Shown here: one piece after another, positions 21,362-32,700 of the stretch
How the letters are laid out: each line of letters begins with the position of its first letter
How positions within the stretch are numbered: the stretch's first letter is position 1
Assembly: GCF_000350225.1 (NCBI RefSeq)
Contig: NW_005178667.1
Coordinates: 186,001-250,000 of the forward strand
Length of the DNA: 64,000 nucleotides
Source: Chondrus crispus
Lineage: Eukaryota; Rhodophyta; Florideophyceae; Gigartinales; Gigartinaceae
Direction: 5' to 3'
Translations under genes and position numbers: made by a program
Notes under the pieces: model-generated
The model's database searches: none
The model's input: the letters and a program-made list of their open reading frames with translations, nothing else
Told to the model about the DNA's origin: nothing

Positions 21362-24300
21362 TCACCGGCCCCTGTTGCCGCGCAAGACCCTGTTCTTACC
21401 GTCTCCGGATGAAATTGCCGAATCCAACAACGCATCCACGCGCGAATTATTATGCGCGAGGTGGCAGCGTCTCATCCCACGCCGTACTGCTGACCGGCTT
21501 CCAAGCGGAAAATCCCTCACTGCGGCACTTGGCACGGTGTGATCTATGACGCTGATAAGGCGCCGTATGATGGTCAAGTCCTCCACAGAGCTTGCCGAAA
21601 ATGCTTTCATTCCCTCACAGTTCTTAAAGATCTGTCGTTGTGCCCCAATCTCCATCCCCGCTACCCAGTCAAAAACACCGACCTCATAAGTGTCCTGCCA
21701 ATGGCTCCATCTCCGGGCCAAGGCCGAGTCCACATCCACCTCAAACGATACTAGCTTTAGAAGTCTACCGTAGTAGATATCTAGGTCCCCTTCAAGTTCA
21801 CCATTCATTTCACAGGCCAAATAACAACTCGCTCGTACTTGGTGATTAGTGCGACTCCAATGACGAATGTCATAAAATGCAGTGGACGTCTGCACAGTAG
21901 ATCCGCATATAAACTGCACCCTTGCGCGGAAATGGCAATACTTCATCGTTCCCAGTATGTCTTCCGCCTCCGCATTCGTTATGCCTTCATACTTACGAGT
22001 GAGATACCCCTGAAGCATTGTAAAAAGACGCTGGTCGCTTGCATTACTGGCATCGAGTCTATGATTGTGTGCAGCGCCCATAACGCGAAAACCCCCTCTG
22101 CCTTGTAAATTGTGAAACTCCCCCACTTGTTCATTGAAAGGCATCTTAAACTTTGCCTTGACCGCCTCATTGACGACAGCATTTTTGAACAAGGACGGGG
22201 TTGCCAATCTTCTGGCGTTGAGTCTTCCCAAAATCCATCCTATGTAACGTTCCATCCAGTACTAAGAGTACTCGACAGGTGGACCATTCTCGCGAATGTC
22301 CACCTCAAGGTGCAGAAGCAAATGGAAAAAATACTTACACAACCCCATACGGTCCCGCTGATACCTGAAATATTCCCTCTCGTAGTGTTCGTAGAACGCT
22401 CTTGACAGCCTTCCAACTTCTCTAATGTCATACTCAGTGAGTACTGGCCTCCAGCAAAGATCGACAAGCTCCACAGAAAGAGCCCATCCCGATATATATG
22501 AATCTGGAAGGTACCCATGTAGAGCAATGAGGCTGTAGGACAAAGTGAAGTTTTTAATTTCTGCAGATTTCCAATCCCCGTGCTTGCTCAAAGCCCTCGA
22601 TCGGCAATAGAGCTGGCTGGGGACTCCGTCACCAAAGCGCTGAAGCTCTTGGTCAATTTCCTTCATAGCATTCCTTCCAAGACAAAACGAATCGTTTCCT
22701 CCCGAGCACCATAGCCGAAGCATATCCTTCCCAATATTGTAAAACAAGTGCATGATGTAAATGGGAAAGGACATGTAGGGCACAATATTTGGTAGTCTGA
22801 ACAACACTGAGTCTTCGACTATGCCAGTGGCAGTCTGAAGATCTGCTCTTCGTTGCCCAGATATTCTCGAGAGCTCAGCGAACGTGTCTCTAGTTTCTTG
22901 AACCGTCCGTACCTGGAGAGACCTGATATTTATCGGGCCACCCGCTTCGGAGCGCAACTTTGCCGGATAGTAGGTATACCTGCGCTCCTCGCAGTAAACC
23001 CCCTCGATATGACAGACGCGACACGGTCGCTTTCCGTTATGCCCTTTAATCCCAGCAACCTTCTTGATAGCGGGAAGATCCCCTGAAAACCATACGAGGT
23101 GCACGCGTATGTGGCCGGTGACGCCATCATAGAACGCAAAATCCTGTCCCCGTCCGCATTTATATCTTCCAGCTCTTGTACAAGCGGTTCGATGAACGAC
23201 TGCAAGTTGGTAGGCTCAGATGGGCCCGGTATAAACGCAGACGGAACGACATTTTTCACATCGAATCGTATGTGCGGAGGCAGGTTACAGACAATGGCGG
23301 CGATCAGCCAGACATCGTACGACTTGTTTCGAAAAGCTTGGAACCCATCTGTCCATACAGCCAAAAATATGTCGCCCTCAACAGCCTCCTCCCCCCCATA
23401 AAGCTCAGAAATCCGGCGATACGCTGCTGCATCAAAAAAATCTCGAACGCGATTCCCGCATGCAAATACTGTGGATGACATGTATTCGCATAACTGCTCA
23501 CACTTTGCTTTGTTCTCAAAACAATGCTGGAGTCTTGGCGCCAGTCTCATCCGAGACATTCGTATGGTGTCCCGACCTTCTGTCAATGTACGTGCGGAGT
23601 GACATATACAACAAGTCATGACGCTGTCATCGTAAAAGCACATATGACCTGGGCATATAGGATAGTCCCGGATACAGCCATTGATTCCCAAGTCCTCTCG
23701 CAAGTTGGCCGTAATAGTCTTCCAGCACTTGTAAGGTGCTTTCATTATTATTATCAAGTCTCTCATGGCACTCTCTGTCATGCCATGCTTTATTGCCAAG
23801 TCTACCACCCCTCGATTTTCGAAAGCTCACATGTCAAAAGCGGACGACGTGTACCGTGAACCATCGAAGTTGTCTAGAGCCATGTATTTTCTGATTCATC
23901 CGAGGAGTAGCCATCACGAAATTCGATCGCAGGCTCCCCCTCTTCGGCATCAAGAAGAGACGGGACATCAAACGTTCCAAATGGCCCTGTGTCTTTTAGA
24001 TTTTCAACCATAACTCCTCCATTCTCTTCATCTGACCCACTATCGAAGACTTCTCCAAATTCTTCATAACCGTGCCATATTTCGCCTTTAGGCATCATGA
24101 ATTCGTGTTCAACATCCATGTGGTGTGGGGGATGATTTATGGACAGACGATGGAGGGGACAGTACCAAGATATTGGAGGTTGCACAAGCCGCGTCTGTAC
24201 TGCTCACCTGTATTGCGCCGGAAATTTTGGGGGAGTCAGGATCGTTTCTCTCGTCCGTATGTCAGAACTGCATGGGTGCATACCCTTATCCATCTCAATT

Positions 24301-24491
24301 TCGTATTGAACACGCACAGCCATTGCATTTGCTTCCAAAGGACCCCATGGGAGATCTCCCTCTAGACCTTTAGCGGACAGAGATTTATTCGCATTTCTTC
24401 TATGATTCAACATAGTCGTGCGTGAGACAGCCCTGCCACGCGGATAACAGGGGCATCCATATGTGGGCAAACACACATATTTAGTTGGCAT
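21362..24491 (-). pseudogene. CACTA (En/Spm) transposase, Transposase_21 (tnp2) family
   Basis: Pieces in minus order. 24491-24204 has an N-terminal Cys/His zinc motif (CLPTYGCPCYPRG...MLNHRRN). 24185-23874 is an acidic linker. 23808-22930 has the tnp2 core: VWTDGFQAFRNKSYDVW, NLPPHIRF, AFIPGPSEPTNLQSFIEPLVQEL. 23104-22262 has LVWFSGDLPAIKKVAGIKGHNGKRPCRVCH and a DUF4218-like region. 22255-21362 continues the same frame after one stop (MERYIGWILGRLNARR). Frames change near 23885 and 23100, and single stops occur near 23832 and at 22262. The transposase would cut at the element ends, but this copy is dead. Terminal repeats were not found. Confidence 0.88.
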
Positions 24492-25216
24492 GTTGGTTTC
24501 GTTCTCAAAGAACCCAACCTTCTAACCGGGAATTAAAATGCTGTCTCAGCCCATATGATTACTTCACCACGGTTTTTGGTGCACACCTCTGTCTCACAAA
24601 AATTTACACCCTAGCGAAATGGTGAAGTAGCAGTGTTAGGAAGATCCTCAAAGATAGGCGCAACGTTCGACAGGGGGCCCACGCACCATAAGTTTCTGTC
24701 CTGAGACTGATATGGCGTCTATGTCTCACTGCTTTGGCTCTCTGGACGAGGAAAAATCTTGCTTTCGAATTGTGTAGAACACTTCAACGAGCCAGGAATT
24801 CGCGGGACATTGCAACGAAAGCTGTACCTTCAACTTCCATCCCAAAAACCAGAATCGACGAGAAATAGGATCTAAACACACAACCTCGAACGAAAATTCC
24901 GGTGCTGTCTTCCACACGAAGCAAAATCCGAAGCCTAAATTCAATTGATGTTCCAAGCGAAAGGGATAAATAATCTGTCGTATGAAGCGCGGGACGGGCA
25001 AAAAACCACTCCAAAACACTCCCTTGTTGCAACTCAACGTTCCTCAACCCTCATCCCGCGTCGGCGCACTGCTCTTAATCGTTGTACTCTGCGGCAGTAT
25101 GCCAACGTCCACTCCCCTCGGGCGCTATATCGAAAAGGCATAAGATGAGATCTTATTTGAATTGAAGGAAGAAGTCATAAGATCAACCGGAGACTGGACC
25201 ATTTAGAGCCCTCTTC
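24492..25216. other. No supportable gene
   Basis: The interval is between the CACTA transposase start (-) and the hypothetical ORF (+) that reads away from it. It may contain the CACTA 5' end or a bidirectional promoter. No CACTA terminus was identified. Confidence 0.35.
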
Positions 25217-25982
25217 ATGTCTTCCGCCAATTCCAAGCCCGAGCCGAGCTGCGTCGTACACGCGAAACCAAAACGTGGCGTTCACCCTTCGCGAAGAGAT
25301 CAAAGCGCGCAATTCGAAGATACGAGACGGCCACGAGAAGTACATCCAGTTCCTAGAGGGCGTTCCGGATAAAAAGTTGAATGCTGATGGGAAGGACGCA
25401 CCGGACCTAATTTTGCTGCACAAGATTGGGGATGATTATGGAAGTCTCACCTGGGCGACTGCGGCTAGAACGACGCATAAGGTACAATGTGAATATGTTA
25501 TCAAGACAGCATCAATGTCCCCAGATTTCGTAGTATTCAAGCAAACCGCAAACAAATGGGCTATACGAAGTCTCGCTGAGCAGCGCATGAAGTCCAAGAA
25601 GCCACTGGGTGCAAATGCGAGCATCCAGATGGCCGATTCTGTGCGTGCTTACATGAATTTAACAAGTGCAGCTGCAGATTCTGGAGAAAGACACATGCGC
25701 AGTGATGAAATAATTTCATCAGCTCATGAAAAGCCAGCGGTCGAGACCTCAGATATCGGAGATGATGCACCTGAACCAGCCCTGAAGCGGATGAGGATGA
25801 GCGGTGTTTCCGCAGCTGGGCATACCGGTATCCGTGATAGCGATTGTATTCGTGGGCCTGGAAAGGGCCGTGGAAGAGGCCGTGAACGGGTTAGCAAAAG
25901 GGCTGTTGGAACAGGCCGTGGACGGGGAAGCATGAGGGCTGTTTCCCAGCGTGGTCGCGGTCGTGCAGCTTCATGTGCTTAA
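25217..25982 (+). CDS. Hypothetical protein with RGR-rich (AT-hook-like) C-terminus; start frame uncertain
   Basis: The open frame 25275-25982 encodes about 235 residues without an initial ATG. An ATG at 25217 (MSSANSKPEPSCVV) is in another frame and would join it through a frameshift or small intron near 25270. The first ~140 residues are mixed helical text (TLREEIKARNSKIRDGHEKY; MKSKKPLGANASIQMADSV). The last ~60 contain repeated Arg-Gly pairs (GKGRGRGRERVSKR; GTGRGRGSMR; RGRGRA), typical of nucleic-acid binding. I recognise no family. It lies next to, and is divergent from, the CACTA transposase, so it may be an element's accessory DNA-binding protein or a host gene. Confidence 0.45.
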
Positions 25983-27678
25983 AGCGACCACTGCTCTATG
26001 GCGAGAAATACGGAGCAGAATATTGGCCTTGTGAACTCCTCAGACAAAATAAAATGACGCACACGTAAGCGATACACAAATATTCCATGAGGAAAGAGCA
26101 GAAAACGTACACGGTTTTCTCTTTTGTACGTCATAACACAAGGTTAAGTGAGTCTGGGAATGTTTATGACGAGACCCCAAGATTGATACGTCTGGATTTC
26201 TGCATGCTGTACTTACTAGCTCCATCCCGACTATTCTCCACACATGTGAGAAAAGTAAAAGTAGACTGGGAATAATTGAAGTGAGTGTGGCATCAGTTAT
26301 TCGAGATCAATATGAATGAGTTATTTCCCGAAAACATACCTGCGTTGTTATCGAATATCGTTATCGCCGTGACACAGGACTCTATGTAACAATTCTGAGA
26401 ACTGAATAATAGGACAGAAGCAATAGTCCATCGCATGTAGCCCCCGAGGTACCCCGTGATGAAATGCAAATGTACGCGAATATTGTAACATAGCAAGAGA
26501 GTAATCGCATCCGTGATGATCTTGAATCTTCGTTCTTCAATGCCGTTCTGAGACGAAGACCGAAAGTGGGATCCTGTACAAATTGAAGCGAAAGGGCTCC
26601 ATTGTAGATAATTCCCTACTTCGGCTTTCGGTGGACACAAAACGAATACTGGAGTTCCTGAAAAGTACTTACGTTTAACGGAAAGTTTAAATACGCTGGC
26701 GATTATACCGTGAACCAGGCCTTGATTCATGAAGAAAAAACAGAGCGACTCATATTGGTAAGCTTTTGGTGGTGGCGGATAGAGCTGGCGGAAAGACGGC
26801 GACGTCGCTTGGAAGGTCAGACCTTTGAAAGTACTGTACCGCATGAGAAACGCGACCTAAGTCCTCCAGATTAAAAAATAGTAGATGTCGGGTATACCAT
26901 GAAATGAACTGGTAGAGTATTAGGAAAACGCCTGTGTAAAGAATAGATGCAAAGAAGATACCATGAAAACTCTTGCGTGAAGAGGATGTGAGAGCTGAAT
27001 GTTAGAAGCTACCTTCTGGATCGCATTTGATTGGCCTCTAGTGCTGATTGTGAAGACCTTGGGTAGAAGCAGCCAATATGGCCAAAAGGAAGGCGGCAAC
27101 TGGGAGAATTGAAGGGTCTTGATCATCACTGTTTGAAAAAAATTCCAGAGAAGATCGATGACACACGAGTAAGTGGAGACGATGTTCGCGAGTACAGCAA
27201 ACGTTCATACGCTATTGTTGGAAACATGGAGCCCTGAAATGTCATGCGGAGTAGGGTGAGGGCTCTAGTCGCCGGATCAACAAGAGGATCTTGAGTCGAG
27301 GAGTCTTAAGCCTCCCTATTCTCACATCATATCATCGATGATGAGGAGTTGGAGATGAACGTTGGAGACGTTCGTGTCGTGTCAGGTTGAAAATAAGGGA
27401 CGCAAGACGGTTGAAAAAGACGGAGGTGGGTTGCGCTGGGTTCAGGAAAGAAGAGTGGCGATTAGTTACGTTTGCATGCGCAGGGGACGGCTGTACACTG
27501 CATACCCATAAAGTTTTTCGACTTTTGGAATCACGACTGTTGATTTGATGTTTGTAATGTACCGTAAAGCGTGTTGCGGATCAGGAATGATCATGTTCAT
27601 GGCCTCCCGAGGAGTGACGAAAGCGTTCCGCAATTGGACAGTGTGGGATATTTAGAAACGGCAAAAATTGGTTATTCT
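25983..27678. other. No supportable gene
   Basis: The longest ORF (26293-26844, minus, 183 codons) has no domain and irregular composition, and I think it is chance. I see no repeat pair or transposon signature in this 1.7 kb. Confidence 0.4.
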
Positions 27679-28540
27679 TTAAAAATGGCAACAAAACAAC
27701 TGTCCAACGTCTCCCTTGGAACTAACTCTGGCTCCCTTGTCCCCGGGGTGGGCGGTGGCTTCTACAGCGTCTCCGCCCTCGCCGCTAGCTTTGTCTGCCT
27801 CATGCTTGTCAATATCAACCTCCCCCTCAGCCACATCCGCGGCGTCCGCATACGAGCTAGCGGCGTCATTCTCGCCATGGCCCCCATCTGACGGGGTGTG
27901 CAAGCCGTCCTCATGCTCTTCGGCATCCTCGTGCTCACCGTTCTCCTCGTGCACCTCCTCTTCCACCTCGGAGTGCTCCTCCACGTCCCCCATGTCGCCT
28001 CTCATCGTAGGTGGGGTTCCTTCGACACTTTCCGTCAAATCAATTGTATCTCCCCTCTTCCCATCCTCACGTTCACTCGCGCTGTTCGCGTCGTCCTCAT
28101 CGACGTCTTCATCGACAACGTCGGCCACGTCATCGTCGTCGGCCTCATCGAAGCTATCCTCCGTCCTGTCGACATCGATGGGGTCCTCCTTGCGGGATCA
28201 CGTCGGGGTGGCGATAAACGTCCGGAACGCGATGTGGCCCCGAGAGCGGCTGGGATGCGTGCGTGTGATCCGGGTCGGAGACGACGTCGACGTCGAGGGG
28301 GGCGCCACGGTCGAGCGAGACGTCCACAGACACGCCCTTTACGTTGGAGACGACTTCGGGCGGGTGGAAGGATGCGGCTGTGATGGGAGTGATCGCGGGT
28401 TCCTCGGACGTATCCGCGTGGACATGCGGTGGTTCTTATGCAACGAGGCTTTCGGTCGCAGTCGATTGCTCAACGTTGCCCTGCTCCGCTGCATCGGGCG
28501 GCGAGGCTTCTTGGTCGGGGACAGCTGCCTGTTCTGGCAT
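27679..28540 (-). pseudogene. Acidic low-complexity protein, probably broken
   Basis: From an ATG at 28540 (MPEQAAVPDQEASPP) the minus frame runs to a TAA at 28436, then stays open for about 70 codons (TSEEPAITPITAASFHPPE). After a frame change near 28200 comes a strongly acidic Glu/Asp-rich stretch ending at 27679. It contains DTIDLTESVEG, which resembles a SUMO-interaction core (IDLT). The opposite strand is also open for 289 codons (27716-28585, Ser/Ala-rich), a usual by-product of acidic codons. No family is recognised. An intron instead of the stop and frameshift is possible. Confidence 0.35.
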
Positions 28541-28898
28541 GGCGTGAGGGGGTGGGAGACGGGAGCCGTGACTGTTGCGGTTTGAGAGGACGGGGGTTCC
28601 CAAAGGGAGTCTGTGCCTCTTGATCCATCTAAAAAAAATCAAAAACGGGCGAAATTTGAGAAGCGCAAAAGGACGTTTGAAGACAGGACAGCTCGGATAC
28701 GTCTACGCATGTCCGCCCCGATCACGTCTCCCAACTAAGCAGCGTGCCTTCGTGAGCGGTTCCTCTGCCTACGCATTCTAGCCAAATGTCATGAACACAT
28801 GCAAGATGCGCGGGCACTAACAAATTACCCCAGTGCCCGCAAGCTTTCTGTTTCATTCATTGCAGAAGGACTTTTACGAATGCGGGTGGCTACCCACT

Positions 28899-29477
28899 TT
28901 AGCAGCAAGACTCTCCACTATCTACTCGACAAACGCCCTCTTTCAGCACTCCGGCAATCTCCTTAACAACGTCTTCCTTCCCCGTCCTCCCACACAGCAT
29001 GCACTCCAGCAGTCTCCGCGCAACGCTCGGGAACAATCTCTTATTCCGTGCGCCCTCATGCAACGGGATCAAGCTCGTGAACTAGCTACACAAAACCAGC
29101 ACGACGTCTCCCCAATCCACGCCGTACGAATCTTCCACATACCCCCTGACGACGCCCTGCGCCCTCCTCCACCTGGCCTCGACAAAAGCGTCGACGGGGA
29201 CGGGGGCAAGGATGTGGTCGTATCCGGAGAGGGTCTGCACGACTATTGCGACGTCGTACACGGCGTCTCCGGCGAGCGTGAGGGCATGTTCCTGTGCGCC
29301 GCGCATGTCGATGAGGGCGATTCCGCCGTGCACGCGGGCGAGGACGTTGGTGGGGACGGCGTCGCCGTGGATGACGCGGGCGGCGCGGCCGCGGCGGCCA
29401 CGCACGTACACGCGGAGGAGGGGGAGCAGGGCGTCGAAGTGTGCGGCGGGGAGCCCGGCAGCGAGGTCTCCAAAACC
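28899..29477 (-). pseudogene. APH-like phosphotransferase domain, C-terminal fragment
   Basis: The minus frame has RAARVIHGDAVPTNVLARVHG near 29370 (the HGDxxxxN catalytic loop of aminoglycoside/choline-kinase-like enzymes), GIALIDMRGAQ (metal-binding Asp) and LAGDAVYDVAIVVQTLSGYDHIL. This fits the APH superfamily branch with an I-D-x-R-G box seen in sugar/nucleotidyl-transfer-linked kinases. A stop near 29082 is followed in another frame by a matching tail (TSLIPLHEGARNKRLFPSVARRLLE) ending at 28899. The N-lobe is missing. The fragment is fused directly to the dehydrogenase remnant on the right. The substrate is unknown. Confidence 0.6.
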
Positions 29478-30296
29478 TCAAACCGGTCCATTTTCCGTTG
29501 CGTAAATTTGCAGTTTCCCTGTCATGGTGATTGAGAACGAATTCCGCAACCCAGTCGCGTACAAATCCACATCTCCAGAAATCATCTTGGGCTTGCGCGG
29601 TTCGGTAGGGAACCGAAATTTTATCTCCCCATCAAAGCTGGGCTTCGACAGTCGAGCTATGAAAACGGCAGCAGAGTACTCCGATTCTCAGTATCCGCCA
29701 AGCTTGTAACCCGGAAACCCCATGTTCGTGTTTCCACCAACGGTAATCAGAAAATCGCCGTCCTGGCTAAACACTAATCCGTTCACTGAGTGGTCATGAT
29801 TCGAGACAGGAATGCCACTGACGATTCGCTTGTCGTACACCAAGCAGACGTCTGAGTCTGTTGGATCAGTGCCCGGCTTCAAACGGCCAACGGCTTCATT
29901 CGAACATATGTCCTTGATGCTCCGATCTACACGTTCCCGCTCATTCCAGAATATCGTAATTGTCGAGGCGTATGGTTTCATCTCCTTGTCACGCGGATCG
30001 AATGCTATGGCGAGAATATCCCGGACAGCAGGAATACTGTTTTTTGTGTACTTAGAATCTTTCAATGCTTTAGAGTGACATTGTGATGTCATCTTAAGAG
30101 TATCCACGTCGTACTCCACCAATTGGACGGTGCCACCCAGAGTACCAAAGTAGATCCTCCCATCTTGTCCAATCGCAGCAGAAGGAGGCAGCTCAAGGGT
30201 GTCCAACAGACTGCCATTCGCTTTCTTCAGTGCCGTCGTAGTGAATCCAATGGAATCACATGACTGAGTGGAGGTGGGGTGGATCGGTGTTTGCAA
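29478..30296 (-). pseudogene. Glucose/sorbosone dehydrogenase-like (beta-propeller) fragment
   Basis: The minus frame reads SAAIGQDGRIYFGTLGGTVQLVEYD, then SNHDHSVNGLVFSQDGDFLITVGGNTNMGFPG. After a TGA at 29688-29690 it continues in the same frame with VDLYATGLRNSFSI and LQIYATENGPV, ending at a second TGA (29478-29480). The VNGLxFxxDGDLxxxVGGNTN and YATxNGP text is characteristic of soluble PQQ-type glucose/sorbosone dehydrogenase propellers. Upstream coding may continue to about 30420 in a shifted frame (FRLGADANLYARMQ). The first stop probably replaces a Trp. Similarity ends at the junction with the APH-like fragment. Confidence 0.65.
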
Positions 30297-30420
30297 TGTC
30301 GCGGGAGTACGTTTAGCGACACGCTCGAAGGTGTTGCGTGCCGGAAATACGTAGGGAAGCTTATTTACGGTAGTTATTGCATGCGCGCGTAAAGATTGGC
30401 GTCAGCACCAAGGCGGAAGA

Positions 30421-31238
30421 CCAGGTTGATGCGAGGCTCGAGCTCGCGCTGTCTTCTCTGTCGTTGACGACCACGTTGCGCATAAGTTACTTGAAAGTCA
30501 TAATCGGATACTTCTCACTTCATCAAATCTGCTACCGCCTTGGCACAGCTTCCGTCAACTGCCCGGGGAAGGGGCCCTGTCAATGTTAGTTTACGAGTCA
30601 GTTTACGCACTTGAAGCGCATCGCTTCCTCTGACCTCTAGCCCTCTACGCAACCCATCAACCAGCGCAAGAAGCGCAAGCAGCAAAGTGGTATTGCTTTG
30701 CTGCACGTGACTTGCCCACCATCTTCTCGTCTCAACTAATACTAAGTTGACTACCGAGCTCCAAATTCCACCCCCTCGCCTCCAACCTCCATGAAAACCA
30801 AGATAGATAGAAACAAGAATTTTCTTTATTATCGACCAATTATCCGACATAATCAATCACTACATTAGAAACCTCCGGGCGAATCGGCCCGAGGTCGGTC
30901 TTACACGTGGAATCTTGCGCCGTCACTCTTGACACGTGGCTTTGATCACGTTATGATAGCCCATGGGGGTATGAATGATCCCCACCGCTCTCGCCGGACG
31001 GTCGCACACCGCCAGCCTTCCCCGGGACGTCCCGGGGGGCTTCTTGCCGCGTCTCCCCGTCGTGCTTTTCCCCTCTTCGGAGGGGCACCCCGTCGGATAG
31101 GGTAAAGCAGGAGGTCACCCAGTCGTCGTCCTGGTGGCAGGAGGGCGGTGTGTCGCCCTGAGTTCCCAAAGACAAATTCGGGTTTCAGCACTTCAAGAAA
31201 AGAGAGAGGCATGGTCCTTGAGAAGGGAGGGCGGGCGG
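30421..31238. other. No supportable gene; flank of the PAT-like element
   Basis: 30540-30720 has a short minus-strand open stretch without a domain. 30946-31238 may be the outer (3') part of the PAT-like element. An extra copy of AAAAGAGAGAGGCAT (31198-31212) repeats the beginning of the 201-bp direct repeat a little further on. Confidence 0.35.
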
Positions 31239-31439
31239 GGAAAAGAAAGAGGCATACCCTGACACAGGGATGTTGCAGCTCCTCCTTCATACTCGCAGAC
31301 AGCGTTGGTTTTGTCATACCTCCGGCCCGCCGACGACGACGGAGGGGCCGCAGCGTACGCATCGTGTCACACGTACGCATACGTGTCCTCGCTATTCAAT
31401 GGACTTTTTCATCCGCATAAACGAAGTCTACACGAGACG
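31239..31439 (-). repeat. DIRS-2 direct repeat, downstream copy
   Basis: 201 bp collinear with 35338-35538. On the minus strand it contains the ATG-rich segment MRTCDTMRTL at its start, so both copies carry the same potential ORF1 leader. Confidence 0.9.
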
Positions 31440-31514
31440 AAAACCAAGATAGGAACATCGGAAAACAGCAGCGCGTGATCCCGCGTGTTCGACCAGTAGA
31501 ACACAAGGTCCCGG

Positions 31515-32700
31515 TCACCCCAGGGTGGCCGGGATGGAAGCGGTTGGCGGAGCAGTAGGTGTAGCCCCACCGAAAAACCAGAACGAAGCAGCGGTAGTCT
31601 TGATAGTGCGGTCAAAGTACAAAGCCGCTATCTCCTGACTCCTTGGACCCCAACCGAAGCGCTCCAGTCTGACTTCCAATGGGAAACCGAGGAGTATCTG
31701 CTCTGTATGCGCTTCAATGCGGCAGGAGTGGGAGGTGAACTTTTCTCCTGTTGGAGCAGTAACACCAATGACCGACAGGCAGGTCCTGGTCGCCGCCGTA
31801 AGCTTCCCTGGGGTCCAATGCGGCGGTTCCCCAGCCAGAGCAAAGAACCGCGGGTGGTTACCGCGGCAATCCGCCCATCGCTTCCACAGGTCGAACGGCG
31901 ATGCCACCCCGGATACCAGTCGAGAGTACGCCACGAGCTGAACACCACTGGCTTCCTTTCCCTTCATCACAGAAAGACGAGCATGGACTCGATCCGACTC
32001 GAGGGTCACGTTATCTGCGAGTATGGAAAGCACTGAGCTCTCCCGTAGACCGTTCATACAGTAGCTGAACGTCAGCATAGCGCAATCTCGGACGAGAGAC
32101 GGCAACTCCGACGCCATTCCCAGCGACCAAACTTGCTGCATCATGGTTGCTGCAACACCCATGCGCACGGTGGGTTGCGGGAACTGGTCTTCCTCCCACT
32201 TTGCGTAGGCGCGGACGACCATGGGAAGGAAACGGAAGTCCGGAACAGACGTCCCTAACAGCGTCGCCTGCATCGTCCGCACTGCAGAAAAGTACTGTGG
32301 CAGAGACCTAGACGTAACGGAACGACGCTCGGCGATGCGCTCTCCCATCAACCACCCGACATACGCGATGAAGTGCGCCTCGGTGACGGGGAGGAGGGGT
32401 CTTCCCTCCTGTTCGCAGAACTCAACCCACGTCCGCCACTGTGAGTTGCGCGTCGATTCCGTCCTGGAACTCCACGCGTAGTGCCGTACGAGCGACGACG
32501 CCAAAGCGGCTCCGTCGCTGCCGCCGGCGATCATGCGCACCCGGCTGGCGGCAGATGTCGTGAGACGAGACGACGAGCGCGTGTGCCGAGGTTGACTTCC
32601 AGCAAGAGCAGCCGCCAGGATGGATTCATCTTGCGATGCGCCTCCCATATGTCCTCCGGCGGCGCCTCCAGGCGGTCGACCCGACTCGCCATGCGCGTCG
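31515..32700 (-). CDS. DIRS-2 tyrosine recombinase
   Basis: The frame that is open from 33803 to 31515 carries the recombinase in its last ~390 codons. The N-terminal SAM-like part is SLVRHYAWSSRTESTRNSQWRTWVEFCEQEGRP. The catalytic residues appear as GLRESSVLSILADNV (Arg I), FTSHSCRIEAHTEQIL (HxxR), ERFGWG (H/W position) and ALYFDR (Tyr nucleophile). The true start is uncertain because the upstream part of the frame is antisense-like shadow of RNase H. All catalytic residues are readable. Confidence 0.85.

Noticed and set aside
26293..26844. 183-codon minus-strand ORF
   Set aside because: No recognisable domain, composition unlike the real coding regions around it, no supporting context.
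27716..28585. 289-codon plus-strand Ser/Ala-rich ORF
   Set aside because: It is the antisense image of the acidic frame, since Glu/Asp codons read as Ser/Leu/Val-type codons on the other strand.
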